This document shows, one piece after another, positions 10,793-21,736 of a stretch of DNA of 64,000 nucleotides. The notes beneath the pieces are model-generated. The model did not search any database. It was not told where the DNA came from and was given only the letters and a program-made list of their open reading frames with translations. Source of the DNA: Tetrapyrgos nigripes (taxonomy: Eukaryota; Basidiomycota; Agaricomycetes; Agaricales; Campanellaceae); contig JAACJM010000111.1 of assembly GCA_013368315.1 (NCBI GenBank), forward strand, positions 227,992 to 291,991. The letters are read 5' to 3'. A program made the position numbers and the translations under genes. Position 1 is the stretch's first letter; each line of letters starts with the position of its first letter.

Positions 10793-12239
10793 TTAGCGTA
10801 AAAGCTAAGAGAAAGGTTATAAAAAGAGCTACACATTTCTTTGTTAATGAAAGAACCCTGACATTCAAGGACAGCATCTTCTCTATGTACCTAAAGAAAG
10901 GAGAATGTTTATGATGCATGCCATGCATGAGTGTATGCAACAGAAGGTTTACGCTAGACGATTCTGGTGGCCAGATATGGAAACCAACGTTCAGTGGTTT
11001 GTTGGAAGTTGCAATGTTTGTCAAGCTAGGCAGCTCAGACTACCAAAAATACCTCCTACGCTAATTCATACTCCCTCCTTGTTCCAGAAAGTACACGTAG
11101 ATGTTTTCAAAGTATCACCAGCTAGCAACGGGTGTAAGAATGTTGTGCATGGTAGATGTGTGCCATTAAGATAGTCAGAAGGATGAGTGTTAAAGCATGA
11201 TACCACTAGGGCCATCGCTGAATGGTTCTTTGAAGATATAATATGCAGATGGGGGGTCCCTGAAGAAGTTGTGATGGATAATGCCCCTCAAATGAAAGTG
11301 GTTCTTCAGTGGCTTGAAGATAAGTACAGGATTTGAGGTATAACTATCTCAGCATATAATTCTCAAGCTAACAGAGTAATTGAATGCATGCATTTCGATA
11401 TTAGACAAGCCTTAGTGAAAGCTACGGGTGGTGACTTGTCTAAGTGGTTTTGGTTCTTGAAACCAGTAACTCCTAGGAGGGGCCTAGGATGCTCACCATA
11501 CTTTATTGCTCTGGGAGCGGAATCCATTCTGCCATTAGACATAGTAGAATCGACCTGGTTAGTAAAATTACCAGATAGAGTTCTATCAACTGAAGAGCTA
11601 GTGGGATATCGAGCTCAGGCACTAGCTAAGCATTGAGTACATGTAGAAGAAATGATCACTAGAATAGATGATCAAAAGAGGGCTGAATTGAAGTGCTTCG
11701 AGAAGAAGTATAGACATGTTATTAAAAATTGGGACTTTAAACCTGGAACTTTAGTTCAAGTTCGTAATACTCGAATTGAGAAGAACTTAGACAGGAAGAT
11801 GTATCCTAGGTACATAGGACCTATGATCGTTATCCAAAGAACTAAGGGAGGTGCCTATATCCTAGCAGAAATGGATGGAACAGTTCTGTGAGAGAAAGTG
11901 GCTGCCTTTAGGGTTCTACCTCACAAAGCGAGATATGAACCAATAGATCTTCCAGAAGATATTCATAAACTTATTGATTTAGAGCCAGAGCAGCTTTGAG
12001 CAATGGTTGAGAATGATTCTATGGATGAGTCTTGGGTACCAGGAAAAGACTACATCTTTGATCACATGCCTACACTAAGAGTGCCTCAATATGACTCTAA
12101 AAGAGAAATAGTAGAGTCAACAGTTGAACCAAATGATGGAGAAAACCTAGTGGGAGGATCAGACAACGAAGAAGAGCTACCGGAAGCAGGGTCGACATCG
12201 ATTGGACCTTGTACAAGAGCTAGGGCCAAAAACACTTAG
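10793..12239 (+). pseudogene. Element B integrase remnant (3' end of pol)
   Basis: Plus-strand Gypsy integrase. The zinc site is visible as HECMQQ.. and CNVCQARQ around RFWWPDM, then the core with EEVVMDNAPQ and SAYNSQANRVIE. The C-terminal domain follows with [10 protein letters not shown] and [13 protein letters not shown]. The reading frame is interrupted mainly by TGA codons (RI*GITI, KH*VHVEE, VL*EKVA, QL*AMVEN), where Arg would suit. An acidic tail ends at 12239. No chromodomain is visible. Element A sits at its left edge, so the rest of B's pol should lie left of A. Confidence 0.75.
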
Positions 12240-12695
12240 TAGGATAAATTATGATGAAAATAGTAGTCAATTAAGTAGGACTAGGGTGGATAACAAAAAT
12301 CCACACCTATCTGCAGTGGGTAACGTTTGATCCATAGGAGCAATTGACTGCTATAGATATGCAAGGCGCTACCGAACACTGCAAGTTCTTGGATTCGAAT
12401 CAAGGATTGTGAGGATAAGACAACACCGATACTGCATCAGTGTTATCTCATACTTCGATGCCGTGTTAACCACTACACTAAACTTGCTGTTATTCCTATA
12501 CATAAACCCGGTCGAATAAACTGATGAACACTAGCGCTAGCTTGCATAATACGGGCGGAATAACCAAATCAGGCAATCCCACTTAACGAGATTAATACAT
12601 GGCCATGATCTACTTAATACAAGGACGAGGAACAATTTGGTAGTGTTAACGGTATGTGATAGCCTGTAGGACCTAGTGGATGAGTCAAAGAAACG
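12240..12695. other. Spacer between element B pol and antisense gene B-as2
   Basis: I see no ORF, tRNA or clear repeat here. It lies between the end of B's integrase frame and the 3' end of B-as2 and probably holds the termination signals of the two converging units. Confidence 0.4.
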
Positions 12696-13815
12696 CTAAG
12701 GGACGAGGGTTACAGTACTTACTACAGGAAAAGCGTTTATCCCTCCTTTGGTTTGCCGATTGAATAAATCTGAGGATGTGTCCTGGTCTATGACGTTAGC
12801 GACTATGTGTGATGATCAAGTACTTACCAGTAGATGGAGGGCTGAAGTTGTTCACAGAACCAGTAAACACATAGCTATGCTTGGTACAGGCAAGCTCGTC
12901 CTGACAATTAGCCTCAGCCTTACGAAGGTAATAGTCAGCCTTGAGGTATTCTTGAGATGAGGTATCAATGCCCTCGATGAAGGAGTAATGGAGACATATG
13001 GTGGTAGCACAAGTCGTTGGATGAGGGGTACCAGGAGTTGCTCCAGAAGCTTTGACCTAGTGAGAACGGTCAGAATACTTTAAGTACTAGAATAAGTGGA
13101 AGAAAATGTATCTTGGCGATCTTCAGAAGATCCTTAACATTCTTAGGAGCATGGCTAGACGCTCTGAGACCACGGGCATCACCCATCTTACAAAATAAGA
13201 ATGAGAACAGGGGGATATAAGTGGTTAGGAAAAGATGCAGACTTACTGTAACGTCGTCCTCAGGAATGTCTTTGAGATCAGGCAAGACTTCAACGTCAGA
13301 TTCCCTGCTATCTTCAATAATAGCTGGAGAGGAAGGGCCATGCTAGAAAGGAAAGCAAAAAAATAAGTAAGATGGTTGATAGAGAAAAACGCTAGACGCA
13401 CCCTGCATTTGCCTTTATTGTTCAACAGTTCCTCCTGACGAGCAACAGCCTTATGGAGAGTCTCCACGAAGTTGGTGATTTTATCCAAGCTGTGAAGCTT
13501 GTTTTTGTCAACGTTGAATTGGTTGATGTAACCCTTGATGGTCTCGGCGTGGCGGAGATAGGCAGCAACACAAGCCTTGGACTTGTGGAACTCCTTAGCG
13601 TCTACAGGCTCAGACTATCAAAAGAACATCAGAGGTAAATTGGCAGTATGAACAATAAGTATATGTACCACAGCATCCCCATAGCTCTGAAGAGCAGTAA
13701 TAATGAGGAGACCTGGATTGCGCATACGGGCAATCACAGCAGCATTGTCACTAGCATCTGAGACCTTGGCAAGCCAAGAGTCAGGTTGAAAAGAGGTAGA
13801 AGTAGCAGCAGACAT
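12696..13815 (-). CDS. Antisense spliced gene B-as2 in element B spacer
   Basis: Six proposed exons on the minus strand: 13815-13669, 13614-13402, 13342-13247, 13186-13112, 13056-12828 and 12787-12696. All phases fit and no stop interrupts them, giving about 283 residues. Donors include GTAAGT twice; the last intron is 40 nt with CTAAC. The exon 4 donor reads ATACAT instead of GTACAT, the only irregular site. The product is helical: a SAATSTSF start, then a helix pair with KITNFVETLHKAVARQEELL, then an acidic stretch (EDSRESDVEVLPDLKDI). I do not recognise a family. It lies opposite to element B between pol and the 3' LTR, and is in better shape than the pol beside it. It could be a captured host gene or an element gene. 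Confidence 0.6.
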
Positions 13816-13880
13816 AGCAGAGAGAGATAAAAACAATGATGCGAGGCTTTGTGCTAAAGAAAATTGAATTTCTTGTGGTT

Positions 13881-13888
13881 TTTTTATA
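13881..13888 (-). promoter_or_regulatory. TATA box for antisense gene B-as2
   Basis: On the minus strand the sequence reads TATAAAAA, 73 bases upstream of the B-as2 ATG at 13815. The stretch between holds a pyrimidine-rich run near the ATG, as is common in fungal promoters. Confidence 0.55.
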
Positions 13889-13962
13889 CCTCTGCAGTCT
13901 GAAGACTGGAAAAACTATGTGTTATCCTTGATCCTAATATGACATCTTCATCAGGACAATGA

Positions 13963-13980
13963 ATCTTTAGTTGGGGGGAG
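13963..13980 (+). other. Internal PPT-like tract in element B
   Basis: The 18 bases ATCTTTAGTTGGGGGGAG recur exactly at 16857-16874, where they abut the 3' LTR. The internal copy could be a second (central) polypurine tract, or the scar of a duplicated segment or nested element. Confidence 0.6.
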
Positions 13981-14528
13981 GAGGTGTGCTGTGACCTAGC
14001 AATTTCTGAAAATGGTAGTAATGCCATCAGAAAAATTCAGACAACAAGTATTGCAAATAGGTGGAGGAAGATATGAAATTCCTATGCCTAGGGCAATGTT
14101 CGAGCATGGAAACAAGATGGAAACAATAGAAACAGGTATCTCCAGCAAGGATACGAGAGAAGGGTACTCAATAAGAGCCTAGCGAGGGTCCAAAAGGCAG
14201 AAAAATCGCCGTGTCGAAGGTGGAAAAGCATATATTCGAAGAGAATCAGGCTTTAAATACTACAGGAGGGCTCTACACTAGTGCAAAGGCATAAATACGT
14301 TACTTAGAATAGAGGGAGCAACCCCTAACGAATGTCTGAGTGACTCACGAGTCCAAAAGCTTAAAATAACTTAGTGTTCTCACAGGGAACGGGATAAAAG
14401 GGCAGAATACATATAATTCAAGGACTTTAAAGGTCCTATAGACATACATAAAAGCTACAAAAGTAGCTACAAGAAAGGCTACAAGATAAATGAATACAAA
14501 CTACAAGAAGAGATACAAGAAAAAGGTC
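13981..14528. other. Non-coding spacer between the two antisense genes of B
   Basis: No convincing ORF. It is A/G-rich on the plus strand. It begins GAGGTGTGCTGTGAC right after the PPT-like tract, so an LTR fragment is possible, but I find no second copy in the window. Confidence 0.35.
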
Positions 14529-16358
14529 TTAATCAGAATCTGGATACATCAACTCGAGCTTCTCATCGTCTTCTTCATCTTCTTCCTCAGGGATAGGAGC
14601 CTGGAAGGTATTGACGAGGTGGCGATGGAAAGCCCGAGGTTGGAAACGAGGCGGGAGTCCAGCAGCAGTGCTAGACCCTAAAGCTGGAGGATTCAATGGC
14701 AACTAAAGAAGAAAGATAAATACGTTAGGCGCTAGCGTATTGAAGAGAAAAAGACTTACTTGGGTGTAGGAACTTGAAGCTCCCCCCTCTCGAGGTATGG
14801 GATGGGAAGGAGACCAATACAAACGTTCTTGACAACGACAAAAGAGGCGGATGGGATGACCAAAATTGGTAGGCTCGTTGTAATAGCCTGGATTGTCAAA
14901 AGTGTGCTTGTTCAACCAGTCGAGTACAAAAGGAGGAACCTAAACCAGTAAGCATAACAGAAAGGAGAAAAACAAAGACAGAAACTTGGATCCGATTGCG
15001 AACTTGGTCTTCAGCCCAAGCCTGAACCTCATCGTAGTTCTGAAGCCCTAGAGGAATGCCTGAATCTTGGGAGGGTGGAGCCTCCTGAACAGCAGAAAGG
15101 CTTGAGGCCTCGGCACCACAGCTAGTGGATGGATCCGGAGGCATGACGTTTGTCTCAACCTCAGCAGTAGCCAAGGGAGAACGAGTCAGCCTATAAGATG
15201 GAGGCTGAGGAGACAGCACCTAGACGAATCCAAATGAGTTTAAAAATTAGGAAAAAGTGAAGAGGAGCAAGACTTACCATGTCCTCCATATCCAAATCTG
15301 GAAGGAAAAGAGGATCAGTGGGAGCGGTCACTAGCAGTGCTGGAGGAGGAGGTCGGAGTGGAGACAAAGGAAGGCAGTATTGATGAGACGGAGGCTGGTG
15401 AACCCCTGGAATGGCCAATACACATATGTGGGCTTGGGAGCCTCTGGCTAGTGGATAAGCGTTAGCAAAAAGTTCAGAAAGAAAAAGAGAAAAAGGGGCA
15501 GGACGTATGACACACATCGTACCCTGATTCTGGTCCTTGGACTTTTGCTTGCCCTTGCTCTTTTTCTTGTCGATCTTAACACGTTCTTCAGCCATGGGAA
15601 CGGACTTGCTCATCAGACGCAAGAATGCAGGAATGCTAGGCTGGAAAAACGAGAGAATTCAGTATGCAAAAGTACATAGAAACGAGACAGTGGAGACTTA
15701 TAAGTGATGCCGCAATCGAGGTCTTGACCTTTTTGAAGGGAGGCAGCTTGATTTTGAGGGAACTTGAGGTAGGGATGCTAGCGAGTTGGTCCCAGTATAA
15801 AGGCTTGTCCACCTGTAACCATAAAAGATTGTTAGGCACACAGAGGAGGCAAAAATAAGAAGGTGGACTTACTAAATTATCTTGACGAGGCAGGAGTTCC
15901 TCAAAGTCCCAGTTAGGTAAATGATCAACAATCGTCAACCAGGAAAAATCCAGCAATGGGCACGAGTTTCGATTCTTGAGGTTGCGCTTGGCTGGGAAAG
16001 TGGTGATGACCAGATTGAGGGCCATCATGACTACGTTCGGCATCCAGGGAGGAAAATTGTTGGGGCAAGCATATACTGAGTGCCATAAATCACGCTAGAA
16101 ACCAAATAAAGGTGAATATAAATGAGAAAAAAGAAAAAAAAAATTAAAGGACACAATGAAAGGAATCCTAGTCACCACAAAATTCAGATCGTCGTTGCTC
16201 AGGCTTTGATGACTAACCCGAGCCTGATGATACACGCTCTCATACTGATCATGTAGTTCCAGTAGCCGACGGCGAAGTTCGCGGCTGCGAGGATTAAGAC
16301 GACGAGGATGGAACGAGGAGTCGCTAGTGGGCTTCAGCATGGTTGATCTTGGAGGCAT
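14529..16358 (-). CDS. Antisense spliced gene B-as1 in element B spacer
   Basis: Eight proposed exons on the minus strand: 16358-16176, 16094-15873, 15812-15702, 15640-15523, 15447-15278, 15219-14986, 14939-14760 and 14702-14529. Every junction keeps phase and no stop appears, giving about 463 residues and TAA at 14529. Most donors are GTAAGT-like; intron 4 has GCTAAC near its acceptor. The third donor reads ATAAGT, as if GTAAGT had lost its G. The product starts MPPRSTMLKP, has Arg-rich helices, a Trp-rich part (LDFSWLTIVDHLPNWDFEEL), a Lys-rich linker, a Pro-rich middle and a very acidic C-terminus (PEEEDEEDDEKLE). No family recognised. It lies opposite to element B, next to the PPT and 3' LTR. 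Confidence 0.6.
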
Positions 16359-16856
16359 AGCAATGGGACAAAACAAGTGGAGAAGAGGATGGGTGAAAGG
16401 ATGTGGTCAACGATAGAGGAGAAGGCAAGAATGGGGACTTGAGTCGAAAAGCTTTTACCTACTTCGTTATAATCATGCTAGGGTACAGACAACGGTGCCC
16501 TGACCCCAGATTGCGAGCCTCAAATGGGCACTGGCCTTTCACAATGTCCCCGACCAGAAAATCCAATCAGAACTGGGACCCATAACTCGAGAAAAGCTAG
16601 ATTAGCTATTCAGGGTAATCCCAAATGTATAGTTTGATGGCCAGAAAGAGAATGATTCGTACAGATGGACACAATGGCAGGCTTCTTTTCCAGAAAAACA
16701 TATGAAACAGGGACTGTGCATGCTTACAATGATCGAACAGAGAAGTCAGGCTGGAATGGACCGCACGCTAAGGCCAAAATACACCCAGAGCCCAAAGTGA
16801 GTTAGCACAGCGTCAGCTTTACAGCTATCGAATCCATTGACCAAGGGACAGTCAAG
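16359..16856. other. Spacer upstream of B-as1, before the PPT
   Basis: This is the presumed promoter side of B-as1. I see no strong TATA box; a TATAAC about 110 bases upstream of the ATG is the best candidate. No ORF or repeat recognised. Confidence 0.35.
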
Positions 16857-16875
16857 ATCTTTAGTTGGGGGGAGA
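16857..16875 (+). other. Polypurine tract of element B
   Basis: ATCTTTAGTTGGGGGGAGA lies immediately before the 3' LTR start at 16876. The first 18 bases are identical to 13963-13980. Confidence 0.75.
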
Positions 16876-18513
16876 TAATACGCCATACAAAATCGCAGTA
16901 TACATACTTGGATTTTGGTTCATAATATCAGTTTTGACATTCTTTTAAGAGAATAAGAGGACTAGGGTGAGCCCTGAACTGCTAGTTAATACCTAGCGGG
17001 ACTAAGAAAACAACAGTACAATAATATTAAGTGCTTACGAATGGAGAAACAACTCACTCTAAGTACTATGATAGATAATAGCAGACCCACCAAATGATAA
17101 AGATAGTCTATAAAGGCTTTCGAATCCTATTATAACGACTAGATCTACTAGCGTGATCCAAAGGGACAGTGAAATGTGAGGTAGCCCCTATTCATGGGCA
17201 TAGGAACGCGTAAGCAACACAATCCTTGGCCAAAAGGTCACTTGGAGAAGACAGCGCTAAGATTGGACATGTGGACAATCACGCTAGGTCTAGATCTATG
17301 TATCAGTAAAACCCATAGTACTAAAATGGCTTCAAGGGAATCTTAAGTATCTGTAAAAGGTACATATGGACAAAAGTAGGACAAAGTATATATGTACAGG
17401 ATCCCAGAGAGTTCAGCTATCCATCGGTACAGAAGGGATAGTGGACAGACATCTCTACACAGAGATATGAGGGACAGAAGCGCTAAGTTGCAATACATCT
17501 GAATGATTGGAATACAACCCAAACAGGTAACGTTATTTCCAGATAAGGATAAATCTGTCAGTAATTGTCTAGCTAGGTGTTGAAAGCATTGAGGCAGGAA
17601 TAAGTATGCAAACGGGACTGCAGAAGAGCTGGACTTGTATGTAGGACTCAGTAGTAAACTGCTGGCAATACATAGAACACGAATAAAGCAAGATCAGAGA
17701 AAAAGGGAAAGGAGAACTGAACGGAATAAAGAAACTATGAGAAAACCCTATGCCCCTAGTGTAAGGACACATATGAAGAACCTAGCAGTCATAAGTGGAG
17801 CATTCTGAGTCATAGATGCGATGCTCGCTAACCAGGATAGTACATGAAAACACAAGACAGCTTACAAAGGGAACTGAAGAAAGTTCCTACGAATATTTAG
17901 ATAATATTGGACAGTTTCTGTATACCCTAATAAGCAAGTCTTTACTTACGAGGAAATAGGTAGAACTTGCTAGTGGACTTTTCAATTTGTTTTATAGTTT
18001 TTCTATGTACCTTTTAGCGGACCTTGAAAAGAAATAGGTAACTGTATAGTTGTAGCTGCGAGTAGTATAAAAAGGACCAGATATTACAAGTAGCTACGGA
18101 AGCCACATACTGTAGAGTATCGGATCTCGCTAGCAATAGTAGAGGACGTGAAACACAGACTAACTGCACTCGTTACGAGTATAAACATTGTGTTGGAGAT
18201 AATAGAGTTTCAGAATTGAACATCTTTGGGATTATAACTTTGATCTTTGTGTTGACCTTCTGGTCTATTGAGTGTTGATTTTAAGGCAACTGCAGCCTAC
18301 AAGTGTTTGATTTTTGGGACTCGTTGATCCTCTTGGTGTTAAACTTGTGTTTATTGTGTCGCGTGCTAAGCATTAACTTCATTGAAAAACCCTGATCAAA
18401 AGTACTTATAGTACAAGTAAACTGGGAGTTTGAGTACTCTGACTACTCGGAACACTCGTCTCATTTACGTTTGTATACGGATTTTGTGTTTGGGTGCAGT
18501 TCCTAGCCTATTA
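16876..18513 (+). repeat. 3' LTR of element B (about 1.6 kb)
   Basis: The sequence from TAATACGCCATAC to CCTATTA is an inverted match to 33551-35084. The related copies begin TGATATGCC and TGATACACC, so the start is probably a mutated TGATA. It lies after a PPT, as a 3' LTR should, and before a Gypsy integrase frame (element C) that it interrupts. Copy 33551-35084 has about 20 extra bases near the end. Ends are accurate to roughly 10 bases. Confidence 0.82.
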
Positions 18514-19688
18514 CCGGACTCTCGATCTTATCCGATGGCATTACACTTGGCCAAAGATACAGAAATTCATCCGGGACTATGTGTCTTCCTGCACAGTTTG
18601 CAGTTGCAACAAGCCTCGATGACATTGCCCCTACGGTCTGCTCAAACTCCTTCCCGTTCCAGTCTGTCCTTGGGATTTAATTTCCATGGATTTTATTGAA
18701 CAATTACCAGATTCCAACAGATACACAGTGATCCTGGTAATTGTGGATTGAGCATCCAAACAGGGAATTTTCATCCCTATCCACAACACTATCACCTCAG
18801 AACAACTCACAGAACTCTTTGTTCTCCATGTCTTCTCTAAACATGGTGTTCCTAACCATGTCACTTCCAACTGCAGTTCCGAATTCGTTTCCCATTTCTT
18901 CCAGTCCTTAGGCAAAGCCTTAGACATGAAACTTCATTTCACTTCAGGTTATCACCTGGAAGCCAACAGACAAACTGAGCATACCAACCAAACACTCGAG
19001 CAGTACATCTGGATCTATTGTTTCTACCAACAGGACAACTGGTCTTCCCTACTTCCCATTGACAAGTTTGCTTACAACAACGCTCCGAATGCTTCCACCG
19101 GAATCACCCCTTTCTTCACAAACAAGGGTTTCCATCCAAACCTCACAGTCGCTTCTGAGCACGCCTGGCATTTCATCATCAATCTTGAGGAACTTCATAA
19201 TTTCCTCCAGGATGAGATCTGGGAAGCTCAGCAACGTTACAAGATTCAAGCTGACAAATGTCGTCTATTGGTTCTGAAGTCTTTGTATCAGCCAACCTAC
19301 TCCGAAGTTTTCTGAAAAGTTCCTAGGTCCTTTCAAAGTCATTGCTTGTCCTAGCTCTCTGTCGTATACTCTAAAGCTTCCCAATTATCTCCAGGCTATC
19401 CATCCTGTTTTCCATGTGTCCCAACTTGAACCTGCTGTTCCCAACACCATTCCAAATTGACACCTGGATCCACCAGCCCCGGTCCAGTATGAAATCACTG
19501 AAATCTTGGACTCGAAAATCGATCGGTGCTGCCAGAAATGTCCTCTCTTATACATGGTACAGTGGTCTGGTTATGAGGGCACTGATGAGGAATTTTCATG
19601 GATTCCAGCAGATGAGCTTACTGCTGATGAAGCTATTGCAGACTTTCACAAGAAGAACCTGATGAAGCCTGGTCCACTTCCATTATAA
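18514..19688 (+). pseudogene. Element C integrase and chromodomain remnant
   Basis: The frame opens inside the integrase zinc domain (YTWPKIQKFIRDYV, then CTVC). The core follows with [11 protein letters not shown], a damaged second Asp motif (TSNCSSEF for the usual TSDRGSEF), and [19 protein letters not shown]. The C-terminal part has HPVFHVSQLEP, and a chromodomain ends the protein (YEITEILDSKI, LYMVQWSGYEG, SWIPADEL). A TGA replaces the usual Arg in VD*ASKQ, and a frameshift lies near 19315. It is a chromovirus. Its 5' part must lie left of elements B and A. Confidence 0.82.
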
Positions 19689-19957
19689 TCATTTCTGAGT
19701 GCTTTCCACTTTCTCCATCTCTGTCTCATCTGTTTTTACCATTTACAAGTCCTTTCTGAGTCATTCCGACTCATTTCCATTTTACGATTGCATTACATGC
19801 ACTTGATTCATACTTCCTTTTGGTTCCAATCTTATTTGTGCTTCAAACATGTCCAAGAAAGTTTTTGCCCATCCGGGTCTGGTCAAGTATCTATTACATG
19901 CAAAAAACTATATACAATAAAATTACAAGTCCATGTCTGTGCATCCCTGACTCATTC

Positions 19958-20966
19958 CTAGTCCTCAACAGTAGCCTTGTATTTCAGTTTTCGACTCTTA
20001 GTCTTTCCCTTTCCCTTTGCCCTTCCTGACAGATCCCCAATTGACATCAGCCACGCGTCTGCTGCCACTTCCTTGACAACATGTTTTGTGATCACGTCCA
20101 TGGTATCTCTGATCCTTATCAGGTGGTTGAGCTGTGCAAGTTGAATCGGAATGAGGAGGAAGGTGTTGGGAAACAGTTTGGCCTGACCAGTAAAGCTGCA
20201 CCCACTCTTGGCATTGGCACAAACCTTGCAAGCCGTCTTCCCATGCCCATTGGAAATGCACGGAATTCCATGCCTTCTGCACTGATCACACGGATCCTCA
20301 AACGCATCCCCTTCATCAACGTCGTTCTCCAACTCATTTCCACTCTCCTCGTCAACTTGCCTTCTCTGAGATCCACGTGGGCTTGCCGGCTCTGCTCCCA
20401 CTGGTCGTTTTCCTCTCACCTTTTCCAATGGCCCCATTACGTTTCCCTCTTCTTCTCCACCAGACCTTCGCCTCTCCATGTTCTTGTTCAGAACTGCTAT
20501 CGACTTCTTCCACTCCTCATATTTTCCCTTCTCCTCCATCCATTTCCAAAGTGCCAGGGCCTCTTCTGCTTCCAACTCCACCTTTTTCTTGGCCTCTGCT
20601 GAATTCCAGTCATCCTCCCAATCCTCCATCGCCGTGTTTGCTTTCACAAATGCCTTATGTAATGCAATATACTCGTCCATGGCTAAATAAATAAAAAAAT
20701 TTCTGTCAAAGCCCAGAAGTACTTACCAGCTTCATTTTCCTTGTTGATTGTGACCTTTTCCACTTGGCTACCGACACGTGGTTTATCAACAGGAATGACA
20801 GGCTCCAGAGGAATTTCAGGTCTCAGGTTGTCATTCTCCCACTCCTGCAGGAATTTGTAAAGGCGGGCAGAAACATCAATAGGAACGTGAGGAGCAGGGG
20901 GAACCAAGAATTGGAATGTTGAGGGAGTAGCAGGGCTGTGGTAGTGGCACTGGTAGAAGAAGACAT
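19958..20966 (-). pseudogene. Antisense spliced gene C-as with Zn2Cys6-spaced cysteines
   Basis: It lies opposite to element C between its chromodomain and PPT. Exon 1 runs from the ATG at 20966 to 20727. A 44-nt intron (20726-20683) opens with GTAAGT, and exon 2 runs from 20682. A single missing base near 20935 breaks the first exon; otherwise both exons are open. The product is about 320 residues: a Ser/Thr-rich start, a long charged helical region rich in Glu, Lys and Trp, then six cysteines spaced C-x2-C-x6-C-x9-C-x2-C-x6-C (CDQCRRHGIPC, then CKVCANAKSGC). That spacing matches the fungal Zn(II)2Cys6 binuclear cluster. It then ends in a Lys/Arg-rich tail. A DNA-binding role is an inference. 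Confidence 0.6.
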
Positions 20967-21009
20967 TGCTGCAATGAAGTTACTGTCCAGGCATTCCCAA
21001 CCCTATACA

Positions 21010-21017
21010 TATTTATA
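21010..21017 (-). promoter_or_regulatory. TATA box for antisense gene C-as
   Basis: On the minus strand the sequence reads TATAAATA, 44 bases upstream of the C-as ATG at 20966. It lies inside element C, before the PPT. Confidence 0.55.
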
Positions 21018-21240
21018 GGACCCAAAACTGTGCACAGACCATTTACATTTGTTTACGCATTTTGACCCATCCATTTCCAAATCTGGTAACTCAACAACCT
21101 TCTGATCATTCCCATTACTTTCCATTTCTTATTGTTCCATTCTGGGGTCAACCCTTTTTCTATTTTTACTTTTATTGTTCCATAACTTCAATTTCTTATG
21201 GACTCTACTCCTTTCCATACCTCTCAAGGGCTCGAGGGCT

Positions 21241-21253
21241 AAGAGGGGGATAC
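21241..21253 (+). other. Polypurine tract of element C
   Basis: AAGAGGGGGATAC directly precedes the TGTAGCC that opens the 3' LTR at 21254. Confidence 0.75.
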
Positions 21254-21366
21254 TGTAGCCTATGCCTTTCCATAACTCCTTCCAATCACTTCCAACTCCT
21301 TTCCGACTCTCCCCTTTTGTTCCATTTCATTTCCGATTCATTTCCGAGTTGCCACAAATCCATTTA

Positions 21367-21590
21367 CAGTGGGTCAAAATATTGTCCACATGTTTCGCAT
21401 TTTTGGAAAGATTGCCAATTTAAGCAATACTGAGTAGAGATATTGAAATGTGGTCAGTGATGGGCAGAACGCCCTTGATAAGAGCTACAATAATCTGTTT
21501 TATTTGTCCTATTTGGCTCAAAACTCATGGAGATATGATTGATTTAAAATGGTATGTCATTTGGACAATTTTTTGAGTTGCCACTTCAAA
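21367..21590 (+). repeat. Left terminal inverted repeat of Tc1 copy 1
   Basis: About 220 bases that match 22771-22993 in inverted orientation. The outer end carries a GTCAAAATATTGTCCACATG-type motif and the inner end carries the reverse complement of a close variant, so each TIR is itself bounded by inverted motifs. These are likely transposase-binding sites. Confidence 0.8.
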
Positions 21591-21736
21591 ATCAGTATTG
21601 TAACTATGTGATGTCTCATAGATGACATCATAAGTGGAGTTGTACAATGATGCAATGGCTACATCATAATGATATCATAGCTGCCAGCTGGACCATATAT
21701 AAGGGCATCCAGTTGTTCTATAGCCCTCATCAAATC

